Counted from the first letter of the stretch, positions 24,329 through 33,528 are shown. The stretch is DNA of 46,451 bases from ZC4RG35 sp964571765 (GCA_964571765.1 CAZNDH010000014.1:1-46451), one strand, 5' to 3'. The notes: a model not told the origin generated them from the letters alone. Made by a program: numbers and translations.

Positions 24329-25653
24329 GCTCTGAGGTCGTCACCCTTCTCCGGGAGTTGATCCGGAACCGGTGTGTCAACGACGGCACCCCTGGGAGCG
24401 GCGATGAGCACCGGTCGGTGGCCACTCTCCAGGAGTTCTTCGGTGTAGAGGGCCGGGTGTTCGAGCCATCCCCCGGGCGCCAGTCGCTGGTGTACAAGGT
24501 GCCGGGAGACGATCCCGACGCCCCTGCCCTGGCCCTGGTGCCCCACATCGATGTGGTCCCGGTCGACGCCTCCGGGTGGTCGGTCGACCCCTTCGCCGCA
24601 GAGATAGTCGACGGGTTCGTCTACGGAAGGGGGGCGCTCGACATGCTCAACGTCACCGCGGCGTTGGCGATGGCCTCCCGGCCGTATGTGACCGGTGAGC
24701 TCAAACCCAGGGGCGACCTGATCTTCATCGCCGCCGCCGACGAGGAGGCCGGCGGGATCTACGGGGCCAAGGCGCTGGTCGACGACCATTGGGACCTGGT
24801 GGGGGCGGAGTACGTCCTCACCGAGGTGGCCTATCCCGGGCTCGAGCACGCCGAGCGCCCGCTGGTCCCGGTCTCGGTCGGGGAGAAGGGAGGCTACTGG
24901 TCGGTGCTGCGCTCCCGGGGTCAACCGGGTCACGGGTCGGCTCCGTATCAGTCGGACAACGCCCTACGCAAGATGGTGGATGCCCTCAAGGGAGTCTTTG
25001 ACGCCCCGATGCCGGTGGGGATCATCCCCGAATGGGAGGAGTTCGTCGCCGGCCTCGACCTCGATCCCGAGCTCAGAGATGCCCTGACCGATCCCGATCA
25101 GGTGGATCGCGCCATCGACGACTTGGCGGTCACCGACCCCTTGTTCGCTCGCTACGCCCACGCCCTCACCCATCTCACCATCTCGCCCAACATGCTCGAC
25201 GCAGGTATCAAGGTCAACGTGATCCCCGACTCGGCGGCGGCACTGGTCGACATTCGCTCCCTCCCCGGGATGGATCGCGGGTTCGTCGAGTCACATCTCC
25301 ACAAGGCGATGGGGCAGGCGGCAGACGACGTCGACATCGAGAACGTCGGCTACGACCTAGGGGCGACGGTGAGCCCAACCGGGAATCCGCTGTGGGAGGC
25401 GATCGGGCGGGGTGTCGACGACCTGGAAGGGCATCGCAACCTGCTTCCCACCCTGATGACGGTGGGCACCGATGCCCGGTTCTGGAGGGAAAAGGGGTCG
25501 ATCGGCTATGGAGTGGGGCTCTTCGACGATCGGATGACCTTCTCGGAGATGCTCGCCCTGTTCCACGGTCACGACGAGCGGGTCTCGTTGGAGTCGGTGG
25601 AGAAGACCACTGCACTCTACGAGCGGGTCTTCCACCATTTCCTCTCATCTTGA
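24325..25653 (+). CDS. M20-family metallopeptidase
   Basis: A 442-residue zinc peptidase of the M20/ArgE/DapE group. VPHIDVVPVD holds the first metal His, GRGALDMLN the bridging Asp, and AADEEAGG the catalytic Glu and the metal Glu. GQPGHGSAPYQ belongs to the lid domain. Two zinc ions and amide or peptide hydrolysis are expected. The split with an inserted dimerisation domain around residues 200-330 is normal. Likely substrates are dipeptides or N-acyl amino acids; DapE activity is not indicated. TTG of the next gene overlaps its stop. Confidence 0.85.
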   Translation: MSSEVVTLLRELIRNRCVNDGTPGSGDEHRSVATLQEFFGVEGRVFEPSPGRQSLVYKVPGDDPDAPALALVPHIDVVPVDASGWSVDPFAAEIVDGFVYGRGALDMLNVTAALAMASRPYVTGELKPRGDLIFIAAADEEAGGIYGAKALVDDHWDLVGAEYVLTEVAYPGLEHAERPLVPVSVGEKGGYWSVLRSRGQPGHGSAPYQSDNALRKMVDALKGVFDAPMPVGIIPEWEEFVAGLDLDPELRDALTDPDQVDRAIDDLAVTDPLFARYAHALTHLTISPNMLDAGIKVNVIPDSAAALVDIRSLPGMDRGFVESHLHKAMGQAADDVDIENVGYDLGATVSPTGNPLWEAIGRGVDDLEGHRNLLPTLMTVGTDARFWREKGSIGYGVGLFDDRMTFSEMLALFHGHDERVSLESVEKTTALYERVFHHFLSS

Positions 25654-26408
25654 TCGAAGTCGTATGTGACCTCGACGGGGTGATCTACCGGGGCTCGCGG
25701 GTGCTCGACGGTGTGCCCCAGGCGATGACCCGGCTCGGTGAGGCGGGGGGGCGCATGGTGTTCGTCACCAACAACTCGATGCGGACCCCGGCCCAGGTGG
25801 CTGCCAGGATCGAAGAGATGACCGGGGTGGTGTGTCCTCCCGACGATGTCTGTACCTCGCCGATGGCGGCGCTGGGCATGCTCCGACCCGGAGATGTCCC
25901 CACGCTGGTGGTGGGGGAAGAGGGCATCACCAGGGTGCTCGAGGAAGCGGGATGGGCGCTGGGAGGCCCGGGCGAGGCCAACTCGGTGATGGTGGGCCTG
26001 ACCCCTCGCCTCGACTTCGCCATGCTCGCCGGTGCCGCCGATGCGATACGGCGTGGGGCCCGGTTCATCGCCACCAACGTCGATCCGACCTATCCCATCG
26101 AGGACGGGCTGCTTCCTGGTGCCGGGTCGCTGGTGGCTGCGATCTCGGTGGCCTCCGGTGTGGAGCCCGAGGTGGCGGGCAAACCGTGGGAGCCGATGGT
26201 CGAACTGGTGCGGGCCCGGGTGTCCGAGGGGGCTTGGGTGGTCGGTGACCGGGTCGACACCGACATGGCCATGGCCAGTGCCGTCCCCGGCTGGCGTTCG
26301 GTGCTGGTCATGGGAGGTGTCACCGACAGGGGTCGGGCCGGAGTCGACGCCGACTTCGTGGTGTCCGGATTCCCTGCGGCTGTCGACCTCATACTCGATC
26401 ATTCCTGA
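25650..26408 (+). CDS. HAD-superfamily IIA phosphatase (NagD-like)
   Basis: A 252-residue hydrolase. VVCDLDGVIYRGS at the N-terminus carries the nucleophile Asp, VFVTNNSMR is motif II, KPWEPM motif III, and VGDRVDTDMAMA motif IV. The cap type (C2A) and the length fit the NagD group, which removes phosphate from sugar or nucleotide phosphates. The start is TTG at 25650, coupled to the M20 gene, because the open frame further upstream is out of phase with coding sequence. In mycobacteria a HAD phosphatase of this type also precedes the nadK-recN block. It ends 20 bases inside the convergent lysA. Confidence 0.85.
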   Translation: MIEVVCDLDGVIYRGSRVLDGVPQAMTRLGEAGGRMVFVTNNSMRTPAQVAARIEEMTGVVCPPDDVCTSPMAALGMLRPGDVPTLVVGEEGITRVLEEAGWALGGPGEANSVMVGLTPRLDFAMLAGAADAIRRGARFIATNVDPTYPIEDGLLPGAGSLVAAISVASGVEPEVAGKPWEPMVELVRARVSEGAWVVGDRVDTDMAMASAVPGWRSVLVMGGVTDRGRAGVDADFVVSGFPAAVDLILDHS

Positions 26409-27660
26409 TCAGGTCGGAGTACGTCTCCCGCTCCACCACCAGCTTGGCCGAGCCGTCCTTGACGAACACCACGGCAGGTCGGGGGACCTTGTTGTAATTG
26501 GACCCCATAGAGTGCCCGTAGGCCCCGGTCACCGGGGTAGCCAACAGGTCGCCGACGGCCACGTCGGACGGCACCTTGGCCTCTTCGACGAGGAGGTCTC
26601 CCGACTCGCAGTGTTTGCCCACCAGGCGTACCACACGGTCCCGGTCGGCGCTCACCGCTCTGGGGAGGAATGTCTCGTACCCGCTCCCGTATAGGACCGG
26701 CCTGGGGTTGTCGCTCATACCGCCGTCGACCGCCATGTAGGTGCGCACTCCGGGAATCTCCTTGATCGTCCCCACGGTGTACAGGGTCACCGCGGCCCCC
26801 GCCACTATGGCCCGGCCAGGCTCGACGGAGAGCTCCACGTCGAGCCGGTGCTCGTCGAGGGCGTGGCGGAGACCCGCGGCATACTCTTCGATGGTGGGTG
26901 CCGTCTCACCGTCGACGTAGGCCACCCCGAGCCCTCCCCCCATGGACAACTCCTCCACACGGTGACGTCGGGCGAACTCGGCGACGGCGTCGAGGGCCGA
27001 GACGAATGAGTCGACTACGAACACCTGGGACCCGATGTGGATGTGGATGCCCCGGAAGCGGAGTCCTGGATGATCCCGGGCCGCGGCCACCGCCTCGTCG
27101 GCGGCACCTGTGGACAAGTTGAACCCGAACTTGGAGTCGTCCTGTCCGGTGGCGATGTAGTGGTGGGTGTGAGCGGCGACGCCGGGGGTGACCCTGACCA
27201 GCGTCTCGAACACATGGCCGCTCTCATCATGGAGTCGGCTCACCTTGTCCAGCTCGTCGAAGCTGTCGACCACCAGCCGGCCTACTCCTGTTCGGGCCGC
27301 CTGGGCCAGCTCACCGTGGCTCTTGTTGTTGCCATGCATCACCAGCCGGTCGCCGGGCACACCGGCGCTGACGGCGACGAAGAGCTCACCACCGGTGGCT
27401 ACGTCGAGTCTCATCCCTTCCTCGTGGGCAAGGCGGGCCATGGCCAGGTTGAGGAACGCCTTGGCGGCGTAGACCGAGCCGTCTCCGAAAGCGGCGCGGG
27501 TGCGGCGGCAGCGGGTGCGGAGGTGCTCCTCGTCGTAGACGAATAGCGGAGTCCCGTACCGGGCGGCCAGCTCCAGGGTGGAACACCCGGCGATCATCAG
27601 CTCGCCGTGGAGCCCGACCTCGGCTGAGTCGGGAAGCAGGTGCCAGGGGAGAGGATTCAA
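26389..27660 (-). CDS. lysA: Diaminopimelate decarboxylase
   Basis: A 423-residue PLP enzyme for the last step of lysine synthesis (meso-DAP to lysine). VYAAKAFLN carries the lysine for PLP, HIHIGSQV and GGGLGVAY are fold type III motifs, SVEPGRAIVAG contributes phosphate binding, VDGGMSDNPRP is a conserved signature, and GKHCESGD supplies the Cys from the second subunit. The frame is open to 27825, but the upstream part covers a divergent gene. The chosen TTG at 27658-27660 starts at LNPLPWHLLP, the usual N-terminus. It is convergent with the HAD gene by 20 bases and stands alone, without argS or hom. Confidence 0.9.
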   Translation of the reverse strand: MNPLPWHLLPDSAEVGLHGELMIAGCSTLELAARYGTPLFVYDEEHLRTRCRRTRAAFGDGSVYAAKAFLNLAMARLAHEEGMRLDVATGGELFVAVSAGVPGDRLVMHGNNKSHGELAQAARTGVGRLVVDSFDELDKVSRLHDESGHVFETLVRVTPGVAAHTHHYIATGQDDSKFGFNLSTGAADEAVAAARDHPGLRFRGIHIHIGSQVFVVDSFVSALDAVAEFARRHRVEELSMGGGLGVAYVDGETAPTIEEYAAGLRHALDEHRLDVELSVEPGRAIVAGAAVTLYTVGTIKEIPGVRTYMAVDGGMSDNPRPVLYGSGYETFLPRAVSADRDRVVRLVGKHCESGDLLVEEAKVPSDVAVGDLLATPVTGAYGHSMGSNYNKVPRPAVVFVKDGSAKLVVERETYSDLIRNDRV

Positions 27661-27682
27661 ACCCGGCAGTGTGCCACGAAGG

Positions 27683-27688
27683 CATAAT
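27683..27688 (+). promoter_or_regulatory. Candidate -10 box CATAAT in the lysA divergent region
   Basis: CATAAT is followed by 9 bases and the ATG at 27698, with no Shine-Dalgarno. On the other strand the overlapping GATTAT lies 23 bases before lysA. The 37-base space is the only room for both promoters. Confidence 0.35.
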
Positions 27689-27697
27689 CCGTTGGCA

Positions 27698-27841
27698 ATG
27701 GACCTGAGCAAGGAGCAGATCGACGAGCTTGAGGCCGCCCTGGAGAGACTCAACGAGCTAGACCCGGCCCTGGTCCCCGACCCTGCTGCCCAGCTAGCCG
27801 AGCTCCTGGGGCGGATCCTCGACAATACCGACCCTGACTGA
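27698..27841 (+). CDS. 47-residue acidic helical protein
   Basis: The protein begins MDLSKEQIDELEAALERLNE and continues with LDPALVPDPAAQLAELLGRILD. Two amphipathic helices separated by a Pro-rich turn are predicted. In other actinobacteria a small protein with the pattern LxxLxxLP...H...L stands between the HAD phosphatase and nadK region. This gene is in the same place and shares the Leu spacing, so it may be a diverged form; that is inference. A longer frame starting at 27578 runs across the lysA start and is not needed. Function unknown. Confidence 0.5.
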   Translation: MDLSKEQIDELEAALERLNELDPALVPDPAAQLAELLGRILDNTDPD

Positions 27842-27875
27842 GGCTGGCCCGTGCCGATAGGGCGCCGGGATTTGT

Positions 27876-27881
27876 TACGTT
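27876..27881 (+). promoter_or_regulatory. Candidate -10 box TACGTT before the cyclase gene
   Basis: TACGTT is followed by 9 bases and then the ATG at 27891, with no Shine-Dalgarno. It could drive a leaderless or nearly leaderless transcript. Confidence 0.35.
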
Positions 27882-27890
27882 GATCGCCTG

Positions 27891-30878
27891 ATGAGGCAGT
27901 CTGGCCTACCAGTAGGAACCGTCAGCTTCGTCTTCACCGACATGGAGGGCTCGACCAGGCTGCTCCAGGAGATGGGGGACGGATTCCGGGGGGTGCTCGA
28001 GCGGCACAACGCGATCGTCCGCCAGGCGGTGAACAGCCACCGGGGCCACGTGGTGATGAACGAGGGTGACGGGTTCTTTTGTGTGTTCCAGTCGGCCATC
28101 GATGCTGTCGCCGCCGCCATTGCCATCCACCGCAGTCTCGCCGCAGAGGCGTGGGAGGCCCCATCGCCGGTCAAGGTGCGGATCGGGGTCCACTCCGGCG
28201 AGGCCACCCCGACCGGCTCTGACTATGTCGGGCTCGACGTGCACCGCGCCGCTCGCATAGGCGCAGCCGGCCATGGAGGCCAGACCGTGGTCTCCGAGGT
28301 CACCGCCCGCTTGACCGAACACAGTCTCCCCCAGGGGACCCGGCTCGAGGATCTGGGCAACCATCGGCTCAAAGACCTGGCACACGAGGAGCACCTCTAT
28401 CAGCTGGTTGTCGAGGGTCTGGAGTCTGTGTTGACACCGGTCCGCACCCTGTCGACGGTGAAGGGGAACATTCCCCAGAGCAACATGGCCTTCATCGGTC
28501 GGCATCGAGAGCGGGAACAAGTAGTCAAGGCGCTCCAGACGTCCCGGCTGGTCACCATCACCGGGCCGGCGGGCGTGGGCAAGACCAGCCTTGCCCTGGA
28601 CGTGGCATCCGACCTGTTCGCGGTGTATCCCGACGGCGTGTGGCTGGTCGAGGTGTCCCGCCTCGGCGACGACACTCTTCTGGCCGCCGGCATCGCCCGC
28701 CAGCTGCACATCAGCGAAGCTCCTGACCAGGATCTCATCGAGACGCTGACCTCCCGCCTCTCCCAGGCGCGGGCCCTGCTGGTCCTCGACGGCTGTGAGC
28801 ACCTCGTCGAGGCAGTGGCCAAGCTCACCGATCATCTCCTCCACTGGACCACCGGGCTGAGGGTGCTGGTGACCAGCAGGGAGTGGTTGTCGATCCGCGG
28901 GGAGCACCTTGTGCAGCTCGAACCGCTCTCGGCCCCCGGCCCGGAGGCGCGGACCCTCGAGGAGATCACTTCGCATGACGCGGTCACGCTGCTCGTCGAC
29001 CGGGCCCGCCTGGTCCAGCCGTCCTTCGAGCTCGATCAGGCCGGTGCCCTGATCGCCGCCGAGATCACCCGCCGGCTCGACGGGATACCCCTGGCAATAG
29101 AGCTGGCCGCGGCCCGGCTCAAGGTGCTCTCCCTGGGCCAGCTGGTAGAACGACTCGACCGCCAATTCGCTCTCCTCGCCGGCAGGACCCGCGATGCCCC
29201 ACCCCACCAACAGACGTTGGAGACCACCCTGGACTGGAGCTACGACTTCCTCACCGACGCCGAGAAGGCTCTGTTCACCAGGCTGGCTGTTTTTTCTGGT
29301 GGGTTCACCCTGGATGCGGTGGAGGCGGTGTGTTCCGGTGGGCCGGTGGAGACCGACCATGTGATCGACCTCCTCGGCAGGCTGGTGGAGACCTCCCTGG
29401 TGATGCCCACGGAAGGCGACACCGGCCGCTACAGGCTCCTCGAGCCGATCACCCACTACGCCAGGATGCGTCTTGCCGAACTCGAGGCTATCGAAGACCT
29501 CCACCGGCGTCACGCCGCGTACTACGCCGGTGTCGCCGAAGAAGCCGAGGACCACCTTCTCGGTGCCGGTCAGACCCACTGGCTGGCACGCCTCGACAGG
29601 GAACGCCACAACCTGAGGCTGGCCCTGCAGTGGTTCCACGACCACGGGCGGATCGAGGAGCTGGGACGGCTCGCCGCCACCTTGCTCTGGTTCTGGATCG
29701 TGAGACGCGACGTCTCCGAGGCCGCCAACTGGCTGAGCCGGCCTCTCGAGAAGCGAGAGGAGATGTCTCCCCGGGCGGTCGCCAGGGTGGTGGGAGCGGT
29801 GGGGCTGGTCGCCATGTTCCGGCTCGAGTTCGAGCGGGCGGAGGTCTTCCTCGAGGAGAGCCGCCAGCTGCACCAGGAGATGGGCGACGCCTTTGGGGTG
29901 GCCCGGCTCACCTACCACCTGGCCACGGTGGCATGGCTCAACGACGACCTGGACGCTGCGGTCCGCATGGCTGAGGACGCCGAGCGGCTAACCCGCGACA
30001 CGGGTGATCGCTGGGCCGAGGGCTGGATCCTGGCGGTGCGGGGGACCATCGCCAGATGCACCGGTGACCTGGCCACCGCCGAGGATTACCTCGAGCGGAG
30101 CCACCGGGTGTTGACGTCCCTCGGAGGCACCCTGGACATCGGGTGGTCCCAGCTCCGTCTCGGCGCTCTCTCCAGGGACAAGGGCGAGTATCACCTGGCC
30201 GCGGAGCGGTACGCCACCGGCGGGGAGATGCTGCAGCGTTCCGGCGACACGCTGGGGATGGCCCATGCCGATGCCGGCTTGGGGGCCCTGGCCTGGTTGT
30301 CCGGCGACAATGAGCGGGCCGTCAACCTCTTCCAAAGGGTTCTCGAGGGTTTCAGCCTGTCGGAGGAGGCCTCATACAACCTCTTCGAGCTGAAGACGAT
30401 GATCCAGGGGAACCAGACCACGGCGACCTTGATCAAAGTGGTGGCGATGAACCGGGAGCGGGCCATCAGGCGGGAGGGCCGTGCCGGGGCAAAGGCGGCC
30501 CTGGCCGAGTACTTGTACCACATGGGCAAGACAGCGCACCGCAACGGTGAGCTCGCCCGTGCCCGTCAGGCGCTCGTGGAGAGCCTCCGTCTCTCCTCGG
30601 AGGCCGCCGACCAGGCCGGGGCTGCCATTGCGGTGGCCTCCCTGGCGGTGATCGACTCCGAGGAGGGCCGTCACGACGAATCGGCCAGGCTGTTCGGCCT
30701 GGCCGCCCGGCTCGCCGATCACCCCGTGGTCGAGGAGTGGCCTCCGCCCGACGAGCCCGGGTACGGGCAGGCATGGAAGGCGGTCCGCTCCCGCCTGGGG
30801 GATGACCGCCTCCACCTGGAGGAGACCGCTGGAGCCACGATGACACTGGACCAGGCGGTGGAGATGGCAGCCGGGTGA
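27891..30878 (+). CDS. Class III nucleotide cyclase-ATPase-TPR signalling protein
   Basis: A 995-residue protein with three parts. Residues 8-170 are a class III adenylate/guanylate cyclase domain; metal Asps are D17 in FTDMEGST and D60 in NEGDGFF, and the transition-state Arg is R122, while the usual Asn four residues earlier is His118, as in many mycobacterial relatives. Residues 200-450 are an NB-ARC-like ATPase with Walker A GPAGVGKT (225-232), Walker B LLVLDG around D300 and a GIPLAIELAAARL motif. The remainder holds TPR-like helical repeats. No C-terminal helix-turn-helix is seen, so output is by cAMP or protein contacts. Whether the cyclase is active is unknown. Confidence 0.85.
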   Translation: MRQSGLPVGTVSFVFTDMEGSTRLLQEMGDGFRGVLERHNAIVRQAVNSHRGHVVMNEGDGFFCVFQSAIDAVAAAIAIHRSLAAEAWEAPSPVKVRIGVHSGEATPTGSDYVGLDVHRAARIGAAGHGGQTVVSEVTARLTEHSLPQGTRLEDLGNHRLKDLAHEEHLYQLVVEGLESVLTPVRTLSTVKGNIPQSNMAFIGRHREREQVVKALQTSRLVTITGPAGVGKTSLALDVASDLFAVYPDGVWLVEVSRLGDDTLLAAGIARQLHISEAPDQDLIETLTSRLSQARALLVLDGCEHLVEAVAKLTDHLLHWTTGLRVLVTSREWLSIRGEHLVQLEPLSAPGPEARTLEEITSHDAVTLLVDRARLVQPSFELDQAGALIAAEITRRLDGIPLAIELAAARLKVLSLGQLVERLDRQFALLAGRTRDAPPHQQTLETTLDWSYDFLTDAEKALFTRLAVFSGGFTLDAVEAVCSGGPVETDHVIDLLGRLVETSLVMPTEGDTGRYRLLEPITHYARMRLAELEAIEDLHRRHAAYYAGVAEEAEDHLLGAGQTHWLARLDRERHNLRLALQWFHDHGRIEELGRLAATLLWFWIVRRDVSEAANWLSRPLEKREEMSPRAVARVVGAVGLVAMFRLEFERAEVFLEESRQLHQEMGDAFGVARLTYHLATVAWLNDDLDAAVRMAEDAERLTRDTGDRWAEGWILAVRGTIARCTGDLATAEDYLERSHRVLTSLGGTLDIGWSQLRLGALSRDKGEYHLAAERYATGGEMLQRSGDTLGMAHADAGLGALAWLSGDNERAVNLFQRVLEGFSLSEEASYNLFELKTMIQGNQTTATLIKVVAMNRERAIRREGRAGAKAALAEYLYHMGKTAHRNGELARARQALVESLRLSSEAADQAGAAIAVASLAVIDSEEGRHDESARLFGLAARLADHPVVEEWPPPDEPGYGQAWKAVRSRLGDDRLHLEETAGATMTLDQAVEMAAG

Positions 30879-30888
30879 AGTCTGCCGG

Positions 30889-31035
30889 ATGGCACCCGAG
30901 ATCCCATCGCCACCGGTGGTGAGACGGCTCGCGGAACGGGCGCGCCGGTCGTTGGAGCGGAACCGGAGCGAGGCCCGCGAGCGGTCCGCCCCCCTGGCTC
31001 ACCAGGATCTCTGGAGTCACCACTGCGGGCGGTGA
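30889..31035 (+). CDS. Possible 48-residue basic micro-protein
   Basis: A frame MAPEIPSPPVVRRLAERARR that continues through an Arg/Glu-rich helix and ends in HHCGR. It starts 11 bases after the cyclase stop and fills most of the gap before nadK. The amphipathic Arg/Glu content is coding-like, but no good ribosome binding site precedes the ATG and I know no homologue. The frame may be fortuitous. Confidence 0.25.
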   Translation: MAPEIPSPPVVRRLAERARRSLERNRSEARERSAPLAHQDLWSHHCGR

Positions 31036-31100
31036 GGGGACCTCGAGTACCTAGTGTGGGTGCTCACAGGTGGCGTCAGTCGGCCGGTGGAGGTGCCCGA

Positions 31101-31877
31101 GTGAGATTCGTCGTGGAGAAGCGTCACGGGGAGGGCCCGGCCGCGGAGTTCTCCAGCCGGCTGGAAGGCCTCATCGAGGACCATGGCGGCGAGGTGGTTG
31201 ACAACGGGTCACGGCCCGACATGGTGGTATCTGTGGGTGGGGACGGGACCATGCTGGGAGCGGTGCGGCGGGCGCTCGCCTGGGACGTACCGGTGCTGGG
31301 CTTCAATCTGGGGACAATGGGGTTTCTCGCCCAGGCCGAGCCGGGGGAGGCTCAAACCGTGGTGGCCCGGGTGATCGCCGGGGACTATCGGGTCGAGGAG
31401 AGGATGACGGTGTCCGCCACCTTCGACGGGAACACTGCCACCGGGGTCAACGACGTGGTCGTCGAAAAGGTGGACAGCACTCGGCTGATCAGCGTGGACG
31501 TCACCATCGACGGCCAGCAGTTCATCAACTACCGCGCCGACGGGCTGATCGTGGCCACTCCCACCGGGTCCACCGCCTACTCCTTCTCGGCCGGCGGCCC
31601 ACTTGTAGACCCGAGATTGGAGGTCCTGGTGATGACCCCGGTGGCGGCGCACTCTCTCTTCGACCGTGCCCTGGTACTCCCCGCAACCTCGGTGATCCGG
31701 CTGCGGGTCACCCGGGACCGCTCGGTCCGCGCCCACGTGGACAAGACACCCCTCGGCGAGCTGGGTGAGGACCAGATGGTGGAAATCCGCCGGGGGGAGC
31801 GCCCAGCGCGGTTCGTCGCATTGGGCGAAGGAGGGTTTCCCACGCTCATCAAGGACAAGTTCGAGTATCCGTGGTGA
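31101..31877 (+). CDS. nadK: NAD kinase
   Basis: A 258-residue enzyme that phosphorylates NAD to NADP. SVGGDGTMLGAVRR near residue 48 contains the GGDG motif with the catalytic Asp, and NLGTMGFLAQ follows. GLIVATPTGSTAYSFSAGGP and the late TPxAAHSLFDRALVL block are diagnostic. GGAGG at 31089-31093 is 7 bases before the GTG at 31101, which therefore beats a frame open to 31032. The N-terminus is short but complete. It overlaps recN by GTGA. In mycobacteria tlyA precedes nadK; here the preceding gene is the cyclase protein. Confidence 0.93.
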   Translation: MRFVVEKRHGEGPAAEFSSRLEGLIEDHGGEVVDNGSRPDMVVSVGGDGTMLGAVRRALAWDVPVLGFNLGTMGFLAQAEPGEAQTVVARVIAGDYRVEERMTVSATFDGNTATGVNDVVVEKVDSTRLISVDVTIDGQQFINYRADGLIVATPTGSTAYSFSAGGPLVDPRLEVLVMTPVAAHSLFDRALVLPATSVIRLRVTRDRSVRAHVDKTPLGELGEDQMVEIRRGERPARFVALGEGGFPTLIKDKFEYPW

Positions 31878-33505
31878 CCCGCCCACCCATCATCGACCAC
31901 CTCCGGGTGGTCAACCTGGGGCTGATCGGGGAGGCAGCCCTCGATCTCACCCCGGGCTTCAACGTGATCACCGGGGAGACCGGGGCGGGCAAGACACTGA
32001 TGCTGGGCGGTCTCCGCCTCCTCCTTGGGGACAAGGCCGACTCGGGTCTGGTCGGCGGGGTTGGGGACCAGGCGACGGTGGAGGGCATGTTCACCGACGC
32101 ATCCGGCGATGAGGTGGCGGTGACCCGGATCCTGGCCCGTGGAGGGAGAAGTCGAGCTTATGCCGACGGGGTGCTGGTCTCCGCAGGGGCCCTTCAGGAC
32201 CTGGTTGGCCCCAAGGTGGAGGTCGTGGGCCAGCACGACCAGCTCACCCTGAGACGTGGCGCATCGGTGATCGCCATGGTGGACGCCGCCGGAGGCGCCC
32301 ATGTTGAGGACCGTATCGAGGTTTATCGCCGGGCCTGGGAGCAGTTGGAGGCGGCGGAGCGTGATCTGGAGGCACTTGGGGGCGACCAGATGGCGCTGCG
32401 GCGGGAGCTCGATCTGGTCGGATATCAGGCCGAGGAAATCGAAGGGGGACACCTCGAAGTGGGTCTCGACGATCATCTCGAGGTGGAGGCCTCCCGGTTG
32501 CGCAACCTCGATGAGATCACCGCCCACCTCGCCGAGTCCGCCCGGCTCCTCGAGGGGATGGTCGACGATGCTGGGGAGGTGGTGGCTCGAACACGTAAGG
32601 TCGCCGATCTCGATGTCTCCTCGCGTGGCCTGGCCGGACAGTCCGAGCTGCTGGTGGAAGCGGCCCAGGACCTGATGCGAGCCGTGCTGGTCTCGATGGA
32701 TGGGCTGGAGGCCGATCCCGCTCGTCTCGAGGAGGTCGAGCAGCAGCTCACCTTGATCGGAGACCTCAAGCGGAAGTACGGCCGGACCCTGGAGGAGGTC
32801 ATCGGCTTTGGAGAGACGGCCCGGAAGCGGGCTGGAGAGATCGAGAGGCTCCTTGGCCAGGCAGACGGCGTCGAGGCCGCTCGCCACCGGGCGCTGTCGG
32901 CGGTCCTCACCGCCGCCGACGCGCTGACCGCGGCGCGGACCGAGTCCGCAGAACGCCTGGTGGGAGAGGCGGTGGCGCACCTCGGCGACCTGGGGTTGGA
33001 ATCCCCTGCACTGGAAGTCCGACTGGGTCGGGTGGAGCCGGGGCCCTTCGGCGCCGACCGCGCCGAGCTGTGGTTCACCTCCGACACCCGGCTCGACATG
33101 GCCCCGGTTGGGTCGGGGGCCTCGGGTGGCGAGCTGTCGCGGCTGGTCCTCGCAATCCGTCTCGCTTCACGGGCCGGCACCCGGTCGCTGGTCTTCGACG
33201 AGGTCGACACCGGTCTGGGCGGAGCCACCGCTCTGGCCATGGGCCGCAAGCTGGCCCAGCTGGCCGGGGACGCCCAGGTGGTGTGTGTCACCCATCTTCC
33301 CCAGGTGGCGGCGTTCGCCGACCGTCACTTCGTGGTCACCCGCGAGGGGGCCGATGCCCGGGTCAGGGCGGTCGACGGAGAGGACCGGGTTCGGGAGATC
33401 TCCCGGATGCTCGCCGGCCTGCCCGAGAGCCTCGCCGGACACCAGGCAGCAACCGAGTTGCTCTCATTGGCAACAGAACACATTCATCGCGGTCAGGGGC
33501 GGTGA
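31874..33505 (+). CDS. recN: DNA repair protein RecN
   Basis: A 543-residue SMC-like ATPase used in double-strand break repair. Walker A is ITGETGAGKT at residues 32-41. The ABC signature appears in VGSGASGGELSRLVLAIRLA. Walker B is LVFDEVDTGLGG. The middle third is coiled coil (rich in Glu, Arg, Leu and Ala). The H-loop is VCVTHLPQVA. Two consecutive GTG codons at 31871 and 31874 could start; I used the second because it forms the GTGA overlap with nadK. Coupled expression with nadK is seen widely in actinobacteria. Confidence 0.93.
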   Translation: MTRPPIIDHLRVVNLGLIGEAALDLTPGFNVITGETGAGKTLMLGGLRLLLGDKADSGLVGGVGDQATVEGMFTDASGDEVAVTRILARGGRSRAYADGVLVSAGALQDLVGPKVEVVGQHDQLTLRRGASVIAMVDAAGGAHVEDRIEVYRRAWEQLEAAERDLEALGGDQMALRRELDLVGYQAEEIEGGHLEVGLDDHLEVEASRLRNLDEITAHLAESARLLEGMVDDAGEVVARTRKVADLDVSSRGLAGQSELLVEAAQDLMRAVLVSMDGLEADPARLEEVEQQLTLIGDLKRKYGRTLEEVIGFGETARKRAGEIERLLGQADGVEAARHRALSAVLTAADALTAARTESAERLVGEAVAHLGDLGLESPALEVRLGRVEPGPFGADRAELWFTSDTRLDMAPVGSGASGGELSRLVLAIRLASRAGTRSLVFDEVDTGLGGATALAMGRKLAQLAGDAQVVCVTHLPQVAAFADRHFVVTREGADARVRAVDGEDRVREISRMLAGLPESLAGHQAATELLSLATEHIHRGQGR

Positions 33506-33528
33506 CCTTGTTCTGCTGGGGCGGCCCA

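Noticed and set aside
27906..29918. A 670-codon open frame on the minus strand inside the cyclase-ATPase-TPR gene
   Set aside because: It lies wholly antisense to a gene with clear motifs and has the His/Gly/Asp-rich composition expected of a frame shadow in high-GC DNA.
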